From Proteiniphilum sp. X52 (GTDB lineage: Bacteria; Bacteroidota; Bacteroidia; Bacteroidales; Dysgonomonadaceae): a stretch of 55,652 nucleotides of DNA. Shown here one piece after another: positions 1 to 7,110 of the stretch; position 1 is the stretch's first letter; each line of letters opens with the position of its first letter. The DNA lies in assembly GCF_003712195.1 (NCBI RefSeq), contig NZ_RDSD01000027.1, positions 1-55,652 on the forward strand, written 5' to 3'. The notes beneath the pieces are model-generated. The model saw only the letters and a list, made by a program, of their open reading frames with translations, was not told where the DNA came from and did not search any database. Position numbers and translations under genes: made by a program.

Positions 1-60
1 AAAGTGGCACGGTTTGAACCGAAAAAGGTGGCACACATAGACCGAAATCACTGGCACAAA
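1..60. mobile_element. Probable terminal repeats of an IS21-like element (partial)
   Basis: Three imperfect copies of a roughly 22-23 bp unit lie head to tail, each carrying GTGGCAC or CTGGCAC (at 4, 28 and 50) together with a GACCGAAA/GAACCGAAA block. Multiple subterminal direct repeats of this kind are known at the ends of IS21-family elements, where they bind the transposase. No transposase is in the window, so only the edge of an element, or a relic of one, can be claimed. The family assignment is by resemblance only. Confidence 0.4.
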
Positions 61-335
61 TCAAACCGTTTTATCCAAATTGGGAAGAAGTGGTGGATTT
101 TTATTCTACCGAAGAAGCGCACAAAAAATTTAATGCTGATTCCGCGATGAAACTTTCAATTTCCCTTGCGCCGGAAGATTATTATAAAAATGATTATAAA
201 TATGTTGATGTTTTGTTTTTTCAGAAAAAAGAAAGAGGCTTCATAAGTTTCTTCTGTTTTTATACTGATAGAGCGCGTGGAAATTTTAATCATTATTGGA
301 AAAAGATAGAAGAAGCATTCTATTATGAAGATTAG
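58..335 (+). pseudogene. 3' remnant of a gene of unknown function
   Basis: This reading frame stays open from position 18 to the stop at 333-335 and has no good ATG; the first possible start is a GTG at 90, giving 81 residues. The product is charged and aromatic-rich (it contains YYKNDYKYVDVLFFQKKERG) and shows no motif I recognise. The frame runs back into the IS-like repeats at the left edge, so the likeliest reading is the C-terminal part of a gene whose 5' end was lost to an insertion or deletion. It is A+T rich compared with the next gene. A small intact protein starting at the GTG cannot be excluded. Confidence 0.4.
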
Positions 336-427
336 CATACTTTCTCGTTGATGAGGTAGTACAAAAAATTAAATTTATGTCGAAATACATGATGGCAGGG
401 TCAAAAGAGGTGCACCCAAAATCAGGC
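336..427. other. Short gene-free stretch
   Basis: These 92 bases separate the broken gene from the convergent GH123-like gene. I see no convincing terminator, promoter or small gene here. Confidence 0.5.
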
Positions 428-2203
428 TTAATTCAGCAATTTCTTGGCATCGTTCAACTTTTCCTGCCAGTCGGAAGACGGTTCCAGTGTGTTGAAATAC
501 TCGATAGCCTCTTCCAGTCGATTCAATTTTGCCAGTGATTCAGGCGTATTCTCCTGGGTGTATTGTCCCCGCAACACCCGGATCTTTTCCGCATCCTGAA
601 TCCCTTCCACCAGGCGTTCGAAACGGATAGAGCTACGGGCGTCGGGATAAACCATATAGGTGTCTCCGGCCGGCCATGTCCTGAAACGCGAATCGGTGAG
701 CGGATTTTCAACCCATGAGTTGTAGGCCCAACGCAGGAAGCCATCAAAATCGGCAGCTACGGCATACCATGCGGCATAGACAGATTCGGCCGGTGCGGAG
801 AAGGTAAACATATTGGGAAACTTATCGGAACAGCAAACATAATAGGTGGTGATCAGCCCTTTGCCCCTTCGCGCGGCGATCTCCTCTTTGGTCACCTCAT
901 TACCGGCCCCGACACAAATATCCTTTATCCACGGGTAATCCCTGTAACTCTTATGGTTGTCGGCCAAAGAAACACCCAGCTCGGGAGCCACGCTCTCCAA
1001 TACCTTCAACGCCGCCTGCATATCTGCCGGTGCGCGCTCATCCATGGCTATATTGGTTATCTCCAACCATCCTTTTTCGCGTAAGTGGCTGGTAAAATCT
1101 TTCAGGAAGACGCTCCACATCTCCACGTATTCTTTCGACTGGGCTTTCAGCTCCACGGTGACCAACTCTCTCTTTCCCATATCATTATAGTGCAGCTTGT
1201 TATTCCAAGTGAGCAAAGAGTAGCAATTGATCATCTTGTCGATACCCAGCTCCATCATATACTCCACCCATTTATCGAAGATGGTATAGTCGAAAGTCCA
1301 GCTTTGGTCTTCATGTTTTGTCCAGACGATCATGTCGGCGTACGCATCATAACACTGATTATTCCACGGATCCATATTCAGGGTAGCGGTGATCACTTTC
1401 TGTCCCGCATCGACCAGCATCTTCATCAGTGGTTTCATTTTCTCGAAATGGGCATCGCTCCACACTTCCAGGTTATGCACCCTTGCCACGGCCGAAGGAT
1501 GTTGCCACAGGTCGAGATGATAGCGCCACTCCGACGGTTCGGGCAGCACCTGGTCCACCACATTCAACGTTATTTCAAAATCCTCCACCTTACTTCCTCC
1601 CGCATACAGTTTCAGGGTAGTCTTATAGTCCCCGGCAACAGCATCGGAGGGAATGGCAAAAGTCAGCCACACCGGCCTGACGCTCTTGGCTTCTATATTG
1701 AAGCACTCCAGGTTATCCAACATGTCCGCTGCCAGTGATGACGGAAAATCTTCAGGTTTGCGGTATCCGCAACCGGGGCCGAACTCATCGGTCATCACGT
1801 AGCGGACAAACCTTGCCTGCGCGACAGATGCAGGCAGTTTAGCTCCCGGTGCCTGAAAGTCGGTGAATTCAAATTCTACCTGATCGGCATTCGAAAGCGA
1901 CCATAAAAGCAGTTGGGCTGATACTTTTTCCCCTTTCCAGCCTGTAACCGTCACGCTCTTATTGAGAGGCACCTGGGGCGCCGCCGATTTCGGCAGTTTG
2001 TCGTCAATCGAAATAAAGGATGCCTGTAACCCCGCGGGCACGCTCGACCAGTCGGATAATGTATCGTTTGCCGGATCCCGCATCTCTTCAAAAGTGTCAC
2101 ACTCCTTTTTCGGACGCTTGCTTTCGCATGAGAAAAAGGTCAAAACCTGTAACCCTATCAACATGGATAGGGATAATCGTAAAATAGTGGATGAAATACT
2201 CAT
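428..2203 (-). CDS. GH123-like / DUF4091 glycosidase lipoprotein
   Basis: The 591-residue product begins with a lipoprotein signal whose lipobox cysteine is Cys26 (TFFSCES), so it is probably anchored to the outer membrane. An N-terminal beta-sandwich region (about 60-220) precedes a TIM-barrel-like region (about 225-540). The barrel carries an adjacent Asp-Glu pair, D388-E389, in NIAMDERAP. GH123 beta-N-acetylgalactosaminidases use such an Asp-Glu pair for substrate-assisted catalysis, so a role in cleaving N-acetylhexosamines from glycans is plausible. The gene stands alone, without SusCD partners next to it. A minus-strand -7-like box (TATTTTTG) lies at 2462-2469, leaving a long upstream region. 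The family is assigned by fold and motif; the substrate is inferred. Confidence 0.75.
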   Translation of the reverse strand: MSISSTILRLSLSMLIGLQVLTFFSCESKRPKKECDTFEEMRDPANDTLSDWSSVPAGLQASFISIDDKLPKSAAPQVPLNKSVTVTGWKGEKVSAQLLLWSLSNADQVEFEFTDFQAPGAKLPASVAQARFVRYVMTDEFGPGCGYRKPEDFPSSLAADMLDNLECFNIEAKSVRPVWLTFAIPSDAVAGDYKTTLKLYAGGSKVEDFEITLNVVDQVLPEPSEWRYHLDLWQHPSAVARVHNLEVWSDAHFEKMKPLMKMLVDAGQKVITATLNMDPWNNQCYDAYADMIVWTKHEDQSWTFDYTIFDKWVEYMMELGIDKMINCYSLLTWNNKLHYNDMGKRELVTVELKAQSKEYVEMWSVFLKDFTSHLREKGWLEITNIAMDERAPADMQAALKVLESVAPELGVSLADNHKSYRDYPWIKDICVGAGNEVTKEEIAARRGKGLITTYYVCCSDKFPNMFTFSAPAESVYAAWYAVAADFDGFLRWAYNSWVENPLTDSRFRTWPAGDTYMVYPDARSSIRFERLVEGIQDAEKIRVLRGQYTQENTPESLAKLNRLEEAIEYFNTLEPSSDWQEKLNDAKKLLN

Positions 2204-2522
2204 AGGAAATAAGATAATAGATATATTCTGTTATTGCAAGTCCAAGATTCCCCATCGCCACCGTAGGAAAACGTGAGGAAGCGTCGCCCGTCTGATATCC
2301 GTGACTCAGATGGAAATTCCGGATAAAAGGGAGCCCATTCGGAAGATGTCGCTGTCGCATGATAGGAATCTTCCACCCTGATTGACGGAAGGGTCATTCA
2401 TATCACCTAAATAACAGGATCATTAAAAGAGAATCCTCCCGACACCCGCAATTACAGCAGGCAAAAATAATCATTATTTCCGTAGCAAAAAATTAAATAC
2501 AACCGCCATATTCTGTATTTTT
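2204..2522. other. Upstream region of the GH123-like gene
   Basis: These 319 bases lie between divergent genes. The only element I can point to is CAAAAATA at 2462-2469, which reads as a TATTTTTG -7 box on the minus strand; no TTG lies at the usual 19-21 base spacing. No known riboswitch core or small gene was recognised. Confidence 0.3.
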
Positions 2523-2554
2523 ATTGCATTTTGTCAATTATTCCGCTATCTTTG
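2523..2554 (+). promoter_or_regulatory. Promoter of the threonine operon
   Basis: ATTG at 2523-2526 and TATCTTTG at 2547-2554 are separated by 20 bases. This matches the Bacteroidota sigma consensus (TTTG, 19-21 bases, TAnnTTTG). Transcription would start near 2561, about 15 bases before the leader-peptide ATG. Confidence 0.7.
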
Positions 2555-2575
2555 CAATAAATTCAAATGTTAGCA

Positions 2576-2635
2576 ATGCAGAGATTGTATTCAACATACC
2601 TCCACACGACCACTACTATGACCATGACCCCTTAG
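2576..2635 (+). CDS. thrL: Threonine leader peptide
   Basis: A 19-codon gene starts at ATG 2576 and stops at TAG 2633-2635. Its product is MQRLYSTYLHTTTTMTMTP, in which seven of 19 residues are threonine, four of them consecutive. It lies just after a good promoter and 227 bases before thrA. This is the architecture of the E. coli thrL leader, where ribosome stalling at Thr codons under threonine shortage prevents termination and lets transcription reach thrA. The stop codon sits inside the small hairpin ACCCCTTAGGGGGT. The name is by analogy; this peptide is not homologous to E. coli thrL in any sense I can show. Confidence 0.75.
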   Translation: MQRLYSTYLHTTTTMTMTP

Positions 2636-2728
2636 GGGGTTATGTAAATTCTTCGCACCCGGCCTCGACCGTTATTATTTGATGAGTTCATTCATGAATG
2701 TGTTGATTTGCTGATTAAATTATCACTC

Positions 2729-2779
2729 CTTGTCCCGTCTTCCCTGAAAATCGGGACAAGTTCCCGAAGGATCGGGACA
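2729..2779 (+). promoter_or_regulatory. Competing hairpins of the thr attenuator
   Basis: Four segments are mutually complementary: 1 at 2729-2737 (CTTGTCCCG), 2 at 2752-2760 (CGGGACAAG), 3 at 2762-2766 (TCCCG) and 4 at 2773-2779 (CGGGACA). Pairings 1:2, 2:3, 3:4 and 1:4 are all possible, which is the topology of classical attenuators. The 1:2 stem is a perfect 9 bp. No clear run of T follows, so which hairpin would terminate is uncertain. The block begins 94 bases after the leader stop codon, further than is usual in enterobacteria. Confidence 0.5.
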
Positions 2780-2862
2780 CGTTGTCGCGATCAACCAATG
2801 AGTCTTTCAATTCCAATTCCAAAAATGTTTCATATAACCTCAAGGTTAAAAATATAATCAAT

Positions 2863-5307
2863 ATGAAGGTGATGAAATTCGGGGGAACATCCGTAGGTGA
2901 TCCCGATAGTTTACAACGAGTCAAGAAGATCATAGAAAGAGAGAGGGAGCCTGTCATTGTGATAGTTTCCGCACTGGGCGGTGTAACAGACCGCCTGTTA
3001 CTGTCTGCCGATTTCGCCTTGAACGGCAACCCCGGTTATAAGCCCCTGATCGACGAAATAATTCTGCGCCATGAGGAATTGATCGAAAAGATGATCTCTT
3101 CTGCTGACGATAAAAAAGAATTAAAACAAAAGACGGGGCAGTTATTCGAAGAGTTACGCAATATTTTACAAGGAGTATTCCTTATTGGCGATCTGTCACA
3201 GAAGACCTCCGACAAAATCGTCAGCTACGGAGAGCGCCTTTCCTCGCTTATTATCAGCAAGATAATCGACATGGCCCAGCTATACGATGCCACAAATTTC
3301 ATTAAAACCGATAAACAATTCCGTAATCATATCCCCGATCTGGCACGTTCAAATGAATTGATCCGGAAAACTTTTTCCGAAATGCCGCCCCCTCGTGTGG
3401 CAATCGTCCCCGGATTTATCTCTTCGAGCAACGACAATAATGATATCACGAACCTGGGACGGGGTGGGTCGGACTATACGGCCGCTATCATCGCGGCAGC
3501 GATGGATGCTTCGGTGCTGGAGATATGGACGGATGTGGACGGGTTTATGACAGCCGATCCAAAAATCATCAATTCAGCCTATGTCATCGAGGAGTTGTCG
3601 TTTACCGAAGCGATAGAGTTGTCCAATTTCGGAGCAAAGGTCATCTATCCCCCCACCATTTTCCCTGTTTACCATAAGAATATCCCCATACGAGTCAAAA
3701 ACACGTTTCATCCGGAAACGGAAGGCACACTAATCCGAAATATTCAACCCACACGGAACGGAAAAATCATCAAAGGTATCTCGTCGATCAACGATACCGC
3801 CCTGATCACCATTCAGGGATTAGGTATGGTAGGTGTGATTGGAGTAAACAAACGCATCTTTTCCGCACTGGCCGATAACGGCATCAGCGTCTTTATCGTT
3901 TCACAGGCATCGTCGGAGAACAGTTCCTCCATTGGAGTGCGATCGCAGGATGCCCTCCTTTCACAACAAGTGCTTAGAAAAGAATTTGCCCATGAGATAG
4001 GAATGGGAAGCATCAACGATATCATAGTGGAATATGATCTGGCGACCATTGCCATTGTCGGGCAAAACATGAAACATGTGCCCGGTATTGCAGGGAAATT
4101 TTTCGGTGCTTTGGGACGGAATGGCATCAGTATTGTGGCGCTGGCACAGGGAGGAGGTGAGACCAATATCTCCTGTGTAATTGCCAAATCAGACCTGAAG
4201 AAGTCGCTCAACGTGATTCACGACTCCTTCTTCCTGTCGCCGTACCAGGAGTTGAACCTGTTCATCGTGGGTACCGGCACCGTGGGTGGCAACCTGCTGG
4301 AACAAATCAAACAGCAGCAACACACACTCAAGGAGCACAACAAATTACGGATCAATATAGTAGGTATCGCCAACGGCCGCAGGGCATTGTTCACCAGGGA
4401 GGGTATTCCATTGGACGGATACTTTGATAACCTGATGAAAAACGGCGTACCAAGTTCACCGGAACGGATCCGTGATGAGATCATCAAAATGAATATATTT
4501 AACTCCGTGTTTGTCGATTGCACGGCAAGTCCGGAGATAGCAAAGCTCTATGGCGAGCTGATGGCGAAAAACATTTCGGTGGTCACCGCCAACAAGATCG
4601 CAGCCTCGTCCGACTATGAGAGTTATCGTCATCTGAAAGAAACTGCCCGCAAAGCGGGTGTGAAATTCCTGTTCGAAACAAATGTAGGAGCGGGACTTCC
4701 TATCATCAACACAATGAACTCCCTGACCAACTCGGGTGATAAGATCGTGAAACTGGAAGCAGTACTCTCCGGCACGTTGAATTTTATCTTCAACACATTG
4801 AGTGAAGATATCCCGTTCAGTAAAGCAATACGGATGGCAGTGGAGGCGCAGTTCGCCGAACCTGACCCGCGTATAGACCTGAGTGGCCTGGATGTAACGC
4901 GGAAGCTGGTAATTCTCTCCCGCGAGGCAGGTGCCCGCGTAAATCAAACCGATGTAAGGAAAAACCTCTTTGTGCCCCAGAAATATTTTGACGGTTCACT
5001 GGAAGAGTTCTGGAAGAGTATTCCTGAGATGGATACATCGTTCGAGGCACGCCGGCAGGAACTGGCGAAAGAGGGAAAACGACTCCGGTTCGTGGCATCG
5101 TATGATAACGGCAATTGTGAAGTAGGCCTGCGGGAGGTGGAACAGGGACATCCTTTCTATGACCTGGAAGGCAGCAACAACATCATCATGATCACTACCG
5201 AGCGGTATAATGAATATCCCATGGTGATCAAAGGGTATGGCGCCGGAGCCGGCGTAACGGCCGCGGGCGTATTTGCAGACATCATCTCAATTGCAAATAT
5301 CAGGTAG
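2863..5307 (+). CDS. thrA: Bifunctional aspartokinase / homoserine dehydrogenase
   Basis: The 814-residue enzyme catalyses the first and third steps from aspartate to homoserine, the branch leading to threonine and methionine. The N-terminal aspartokinase domain opens with KFGGTSVG and is followed by tandem ACT-type regulatory sequence up to about residue 460. A homoserine dehydrogenase with the NAD(P)-binding loop GTGTVGGN fills the C-terminal half. Length matches ThrA/MetL fusions. I chose ATG 2863 because it places KFGGTSVG at the expected position; an upstream TTG at 2782 would start inside the attenuator. The gene follows the threonine leader peptide, so control by threonyl-tRNA charging is likely. 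Feedback inhibition through the ACT domains is known for the family but not shown here. Confidence 0.95.
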   Translation: MKVMKFGGTSVGDPDSLQRVKKIIEREREPVIVIVSALGGVTDRLLLSADFALNGNPGYKPLIDEIILRHEELIEKMISSADDKKELKQKTGQLFEELRNILQGVFLIGDLSQKTSDKIVSYGERLSSLIISKIIDMAQLYDATNFIKTDKQFRNHIPDLARSNELIRKTFSEMPPPRVAIVPGFISSSNDNNDITNLGRGGSDYTAAIIAAAMDASVLEIWTDVDGFMTADPKIINSAYVIEELSFTEAIELSNFGAKVIYPPTIFPVYHKNIPIRVKNTFHPETEGTLIRNIQPTRNGKIIKGISSINDTALITIQGLGMVGVIGVNKRIFSALADNGISVFIVSQASSENSSSIGVRSQDALLSQQVLRKEFAHEIGMGSINDIIVEYDLATIAIVGQNMKHVPGIAGKFFGALGRNGISIVALAQGGGETNISCVIAKSDLKKSLNVIHDSFFLSPYQELNLFIVGTGTVGGNLLEQIKQQQHTLKEHNKLRINIVGIANGRRALFTREGIPLDGYFDNLMKNGVPSSPERIRDEIIKMNIFNSVFVDCTASPEIAKLYGELMAKNISVVTANKIAASSDYESYRHLKETARKAGVKFLFETNVGAGLPIINTMNSLTNSGDKIVKLEAVLSGTLNFIFNTLSEDIPFSKAIRMAVEAQFAEPDPRIDLSGLDVTRKLVILSREAGARVNQTDVRKNLFVPQKYFDGSLEEFWKSIPEMDTSFEARRQELAKEGKRLRFVASYDNGNCEVGLREVEQGHPFYDLEGSNNIIMITTERYNEYPMVIKGYGAGAGVTAAGVFADIISIANIR

Positions 5308-5673
5308 CGTCCGCTGCGTTCGTAAATAGAACTCGGATCTTAATTATGAATTATAAGTGAGGAATTCTCACTGAAGGCATTTTCAATTATCAAATCTCAA
5401 GCAAATGAAACCGACATGTTTACAATAATCATTACCCACCCGAAGGGAATGAATATTTCCGTTAAGCTAAATGAGCAAAGGACAAACTTGTTTGGACTAT
5501 GCCATAGCGAGGAAATATCTAACTTTAGTGAATATTTTGAACATCAAAGGTTCCATATACCGAAATAAAACAATAAAATAATCATATGAAACGAGCGTGA
5601 TAATCAATATTACACAAGATCATGACTAAAGCGAGTTCCATATGACACCATTGAAAATAAATATTTTAGTCAT
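5308..5673. other. 366-bp gap inside the threonine operon
   Basis: This gap separates thrA from the next pathway gene, which is unusually long for a tight operon. It holds a 6-bp stem hairpin (AGTGAG, GAATT loop, CTCACT) at 5356-5372. It also holds a 50-codon ORF at 5416-5568 without recognisable family features, and two copies of TCATATGAAA (at 5583 and 5670), the second overlapping the next start codon. No TAnnTTTG promoter box was found. Confidence 0.4.
5416..5568 (+). CDS. Possible 50-residue protein, unknown
   Basis: An ATG at 5416 opens 50 codons ending in TAA at 5568. The product begins MFTIIITHPKGMNISVK and has no signal peptide, membrane segment or motif that I recognise. No ribosome-binding site is evident. 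It could be chance coding in an A+T-rich gap; it is listed because it is the only sizeable ATG-started frame in the thrA downstream gap. Confidence 0.15.
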   Translation: MFTIIITHPKGMNISVKLNEQRTNLFGLCHSEEISNFSEYFEHQRFHIPK

Positions 5674-6882
5674 ATGAAATATATAATAATTCTTGGCGAC
5701 GGCATGGCCGACGAACCCATTGCCTCATTGGGAAATAAGACAACTATACAGGCTGCCGCCACACCCTACATGGATCTATTGGCACGAAAAGGCAGAAACG
5801 GACTGTTACACACTGTTCCCGAAGGGTTTGCCCCAGGCAGCGAGATCGCCAACCTCTCGGTCATGGGATACGATGTCGCTTCGGTATACGAGGGCCGCGG
5901 CGTACTGGAAGCAGCCAGCATGGGCGTGGATATCATGTCGGGAGAGATGGGGATGCGCTGCAACCTGGTCTGTCTCGACGGCGACCTGTTGAAAAATCAT
6001 TCGGCGGGACATATCTCCACTACCGAATCAGCCGAACTGATCCGGTTCCTCGACGAGAGATTGGGAAACGGCGTATTTAGTTTCTACCCTGGCGTTTCCT
6101 ATCGTCATCTGCTGAAAATGAAAGGTGGCGACAAGAGACTCCGCTGCACTCCTCCCCACGATATTCCGGAACAACCGTTCCGGCCGCACCTGGTGCAACC
6201 CGATGACGATGAGGCAAGGCCGACCGCCGAAGCTTTGAACCGGTTGATCTTTACTTCCCAGCAGATACTGGCAGATCATCCCATCAACAAAAAGAGAATA
6301 GCGGAAGGAAAAGCCCCTGCCAACAGTATCTGGCCCTGGTCGCCCGGATTTCGTCCTAAGATGAGGCCGCTCAATGAGATGTTCCCGATCCGAAGTGGCG
6401 CCGTGATCTCGGCGGTAGACCTGATCCGGGGGATCGGCGTATATGCCGGCCTGGAAGTGATCATGGTGGAAGGAGCCACGGGCCTTTACGACACCAATTA
6501 CGAAGGCAAAGCAGAGGCAGCACTGAAAGCCTTGAAAGAAAAAGATTTTGTATATCTACACATTGAAGCCAGCGACGAGGCAGGGCATGAAGGCGACGCA
6601 TCCTTGAAAGTGAAAACCATCGAGTATTTGGATGCACGCATAGTAAAGACCATTTATGAGGAGACTTTACAATGGGACGAACCAGTCACTATCGCCATCC
6701 TGCCCGATCATCCCACCCCCTGCGCCATACGCACACATACACGCGAGCCTATTCCTTTCCTGATCTATCACCGGGACATTGAACCCGACAGCGTGCAGAT
6801 ATATGATGAGTTCGCCGCAAAAGAGGGAAGTTACGGATTGCTCCACGGCGATCAGTTCATGAAAGCCCTCTTTGCAAGATAA
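5674..6882 (+). CDS. ApgM-like protein, proposed homoserine kinase
   Basis: The 402-residue product belongs to the archaeal-type cofactor-independent phosphoglycerate mutase family of the alkaline phosphatase superfamily. The N-terminal metal site is IILGDGMADEP, with Asp9. The likely phosphate-accepting serine is Ser62 in EIANLSVMGYD, and the C-terminal metal ligands include DEAGHEGD and LPDHPTPC. Alkaline phosphatase superfamily members isomerise or transfer phosphate. Because this copy sits between thrA and thrC and no ThrB-type kinase is present, it fits the subfamily proposed as a homoserine kinase from the same gene order in Bacteroides (TIGR02535). The family call is secure; the kinase role is inferred from context. 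It may instead be a glycolytic mutase that happens to lie here. Confidence 0.8.
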   Translation: MKYIIILGDGMADEPIASLGNKTTIQAAATPYMDLLARKGRNGLLHTVPEGFAPGSEIANLSVMGYDVASVYEGRGVLEAASMGVDIMSGEMGMRCNLVCLDGDLLKNHSAGHISTTESAELIRFLDERLGNGVFSFYPGVSYRHLLKMKGGDKRLRCTPPHDIPEQPFRPHLVQPDDDEARPTAEALNRLIFTSQQILADHPINKKRIAEGKAPANSIWPWSPGFRPKMRPLNEMFPIRSGAVISAVDLIRGIGVYAGLEVIMVEGATGLYDTNYEGKAEAALKALKEKDFVYLHIEASDEAGHEGDASLKVKTIEYLDARIVKTIYEETLQWDEPVTIAILPDHPTPCAIRTHTREPIPFLIYHRDIEPDSVQIYDEFAAKEGSYGLLHGDQFMKALFAR

Positions 6883-6962
6883 GCGCCACGGTGGGAAAGA
6901 GGGCCCAATAACGACATACCCAGATTTTCATTGTAACAATGTGACGACTCGATGATCATTCT

Positions 6963-7106
6963 CATTGGCACATTAGCACATTGACACATTAGCACATTGG
7001 CACATTAGCACATTAGCACATTAGTACATTAGTACATTAGTACATTAGCACATTAGCACATTGGCACATTGGCACATTGGCACATTGACACATTGACACA
7101 TTAGTA
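6963..7106 (+). repeat. Eighteen 8-bp tandem repeats (CATTAGCA family)
   Basis: Eighteen uninterrupted 8-bp units follow the pattern CATT-RR-YA, mostly CATTAGCA, CATTGGCA, CATTAGTA and CATTGACA. The array ends four bases (AATT) before the thrC start codon, so it occupies the position where a ribosome-binding site would be. Unit variants are clustered (three CATTAGTA in a row, three CATTGGCA in a row), as expected from slippage or unequal exchange. Confidence 0.95.
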
Positions 7107-7110
7107 AATT

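Noticed and set aside
1085-1738. 217-codon plus-strand ORF opposite the GH123-like gene
   Set aside because: It is the antisense of a well-supported gene, is rich in His and Pro from complementary codons, and matches no family I know.
2204-2460. Riboswitch (cobalamin or TPP type) in the GH123 upstream region
   Set aside because: Some short motifs look similar, but the conserved core boxes of either class are not present.
2782-2862. Upstream TTG start for thrA adding 27 residues
   Set aside because: The added residues are not ThrA-like and the start lies at the end of the attenuator hairpins; ATG 2863 gives the normal N terminus.
6963-7106. CRISPR-like array
   Set aside because: Units are 8 bp and contiguous with no spacers, and there are no cas genes in the window.
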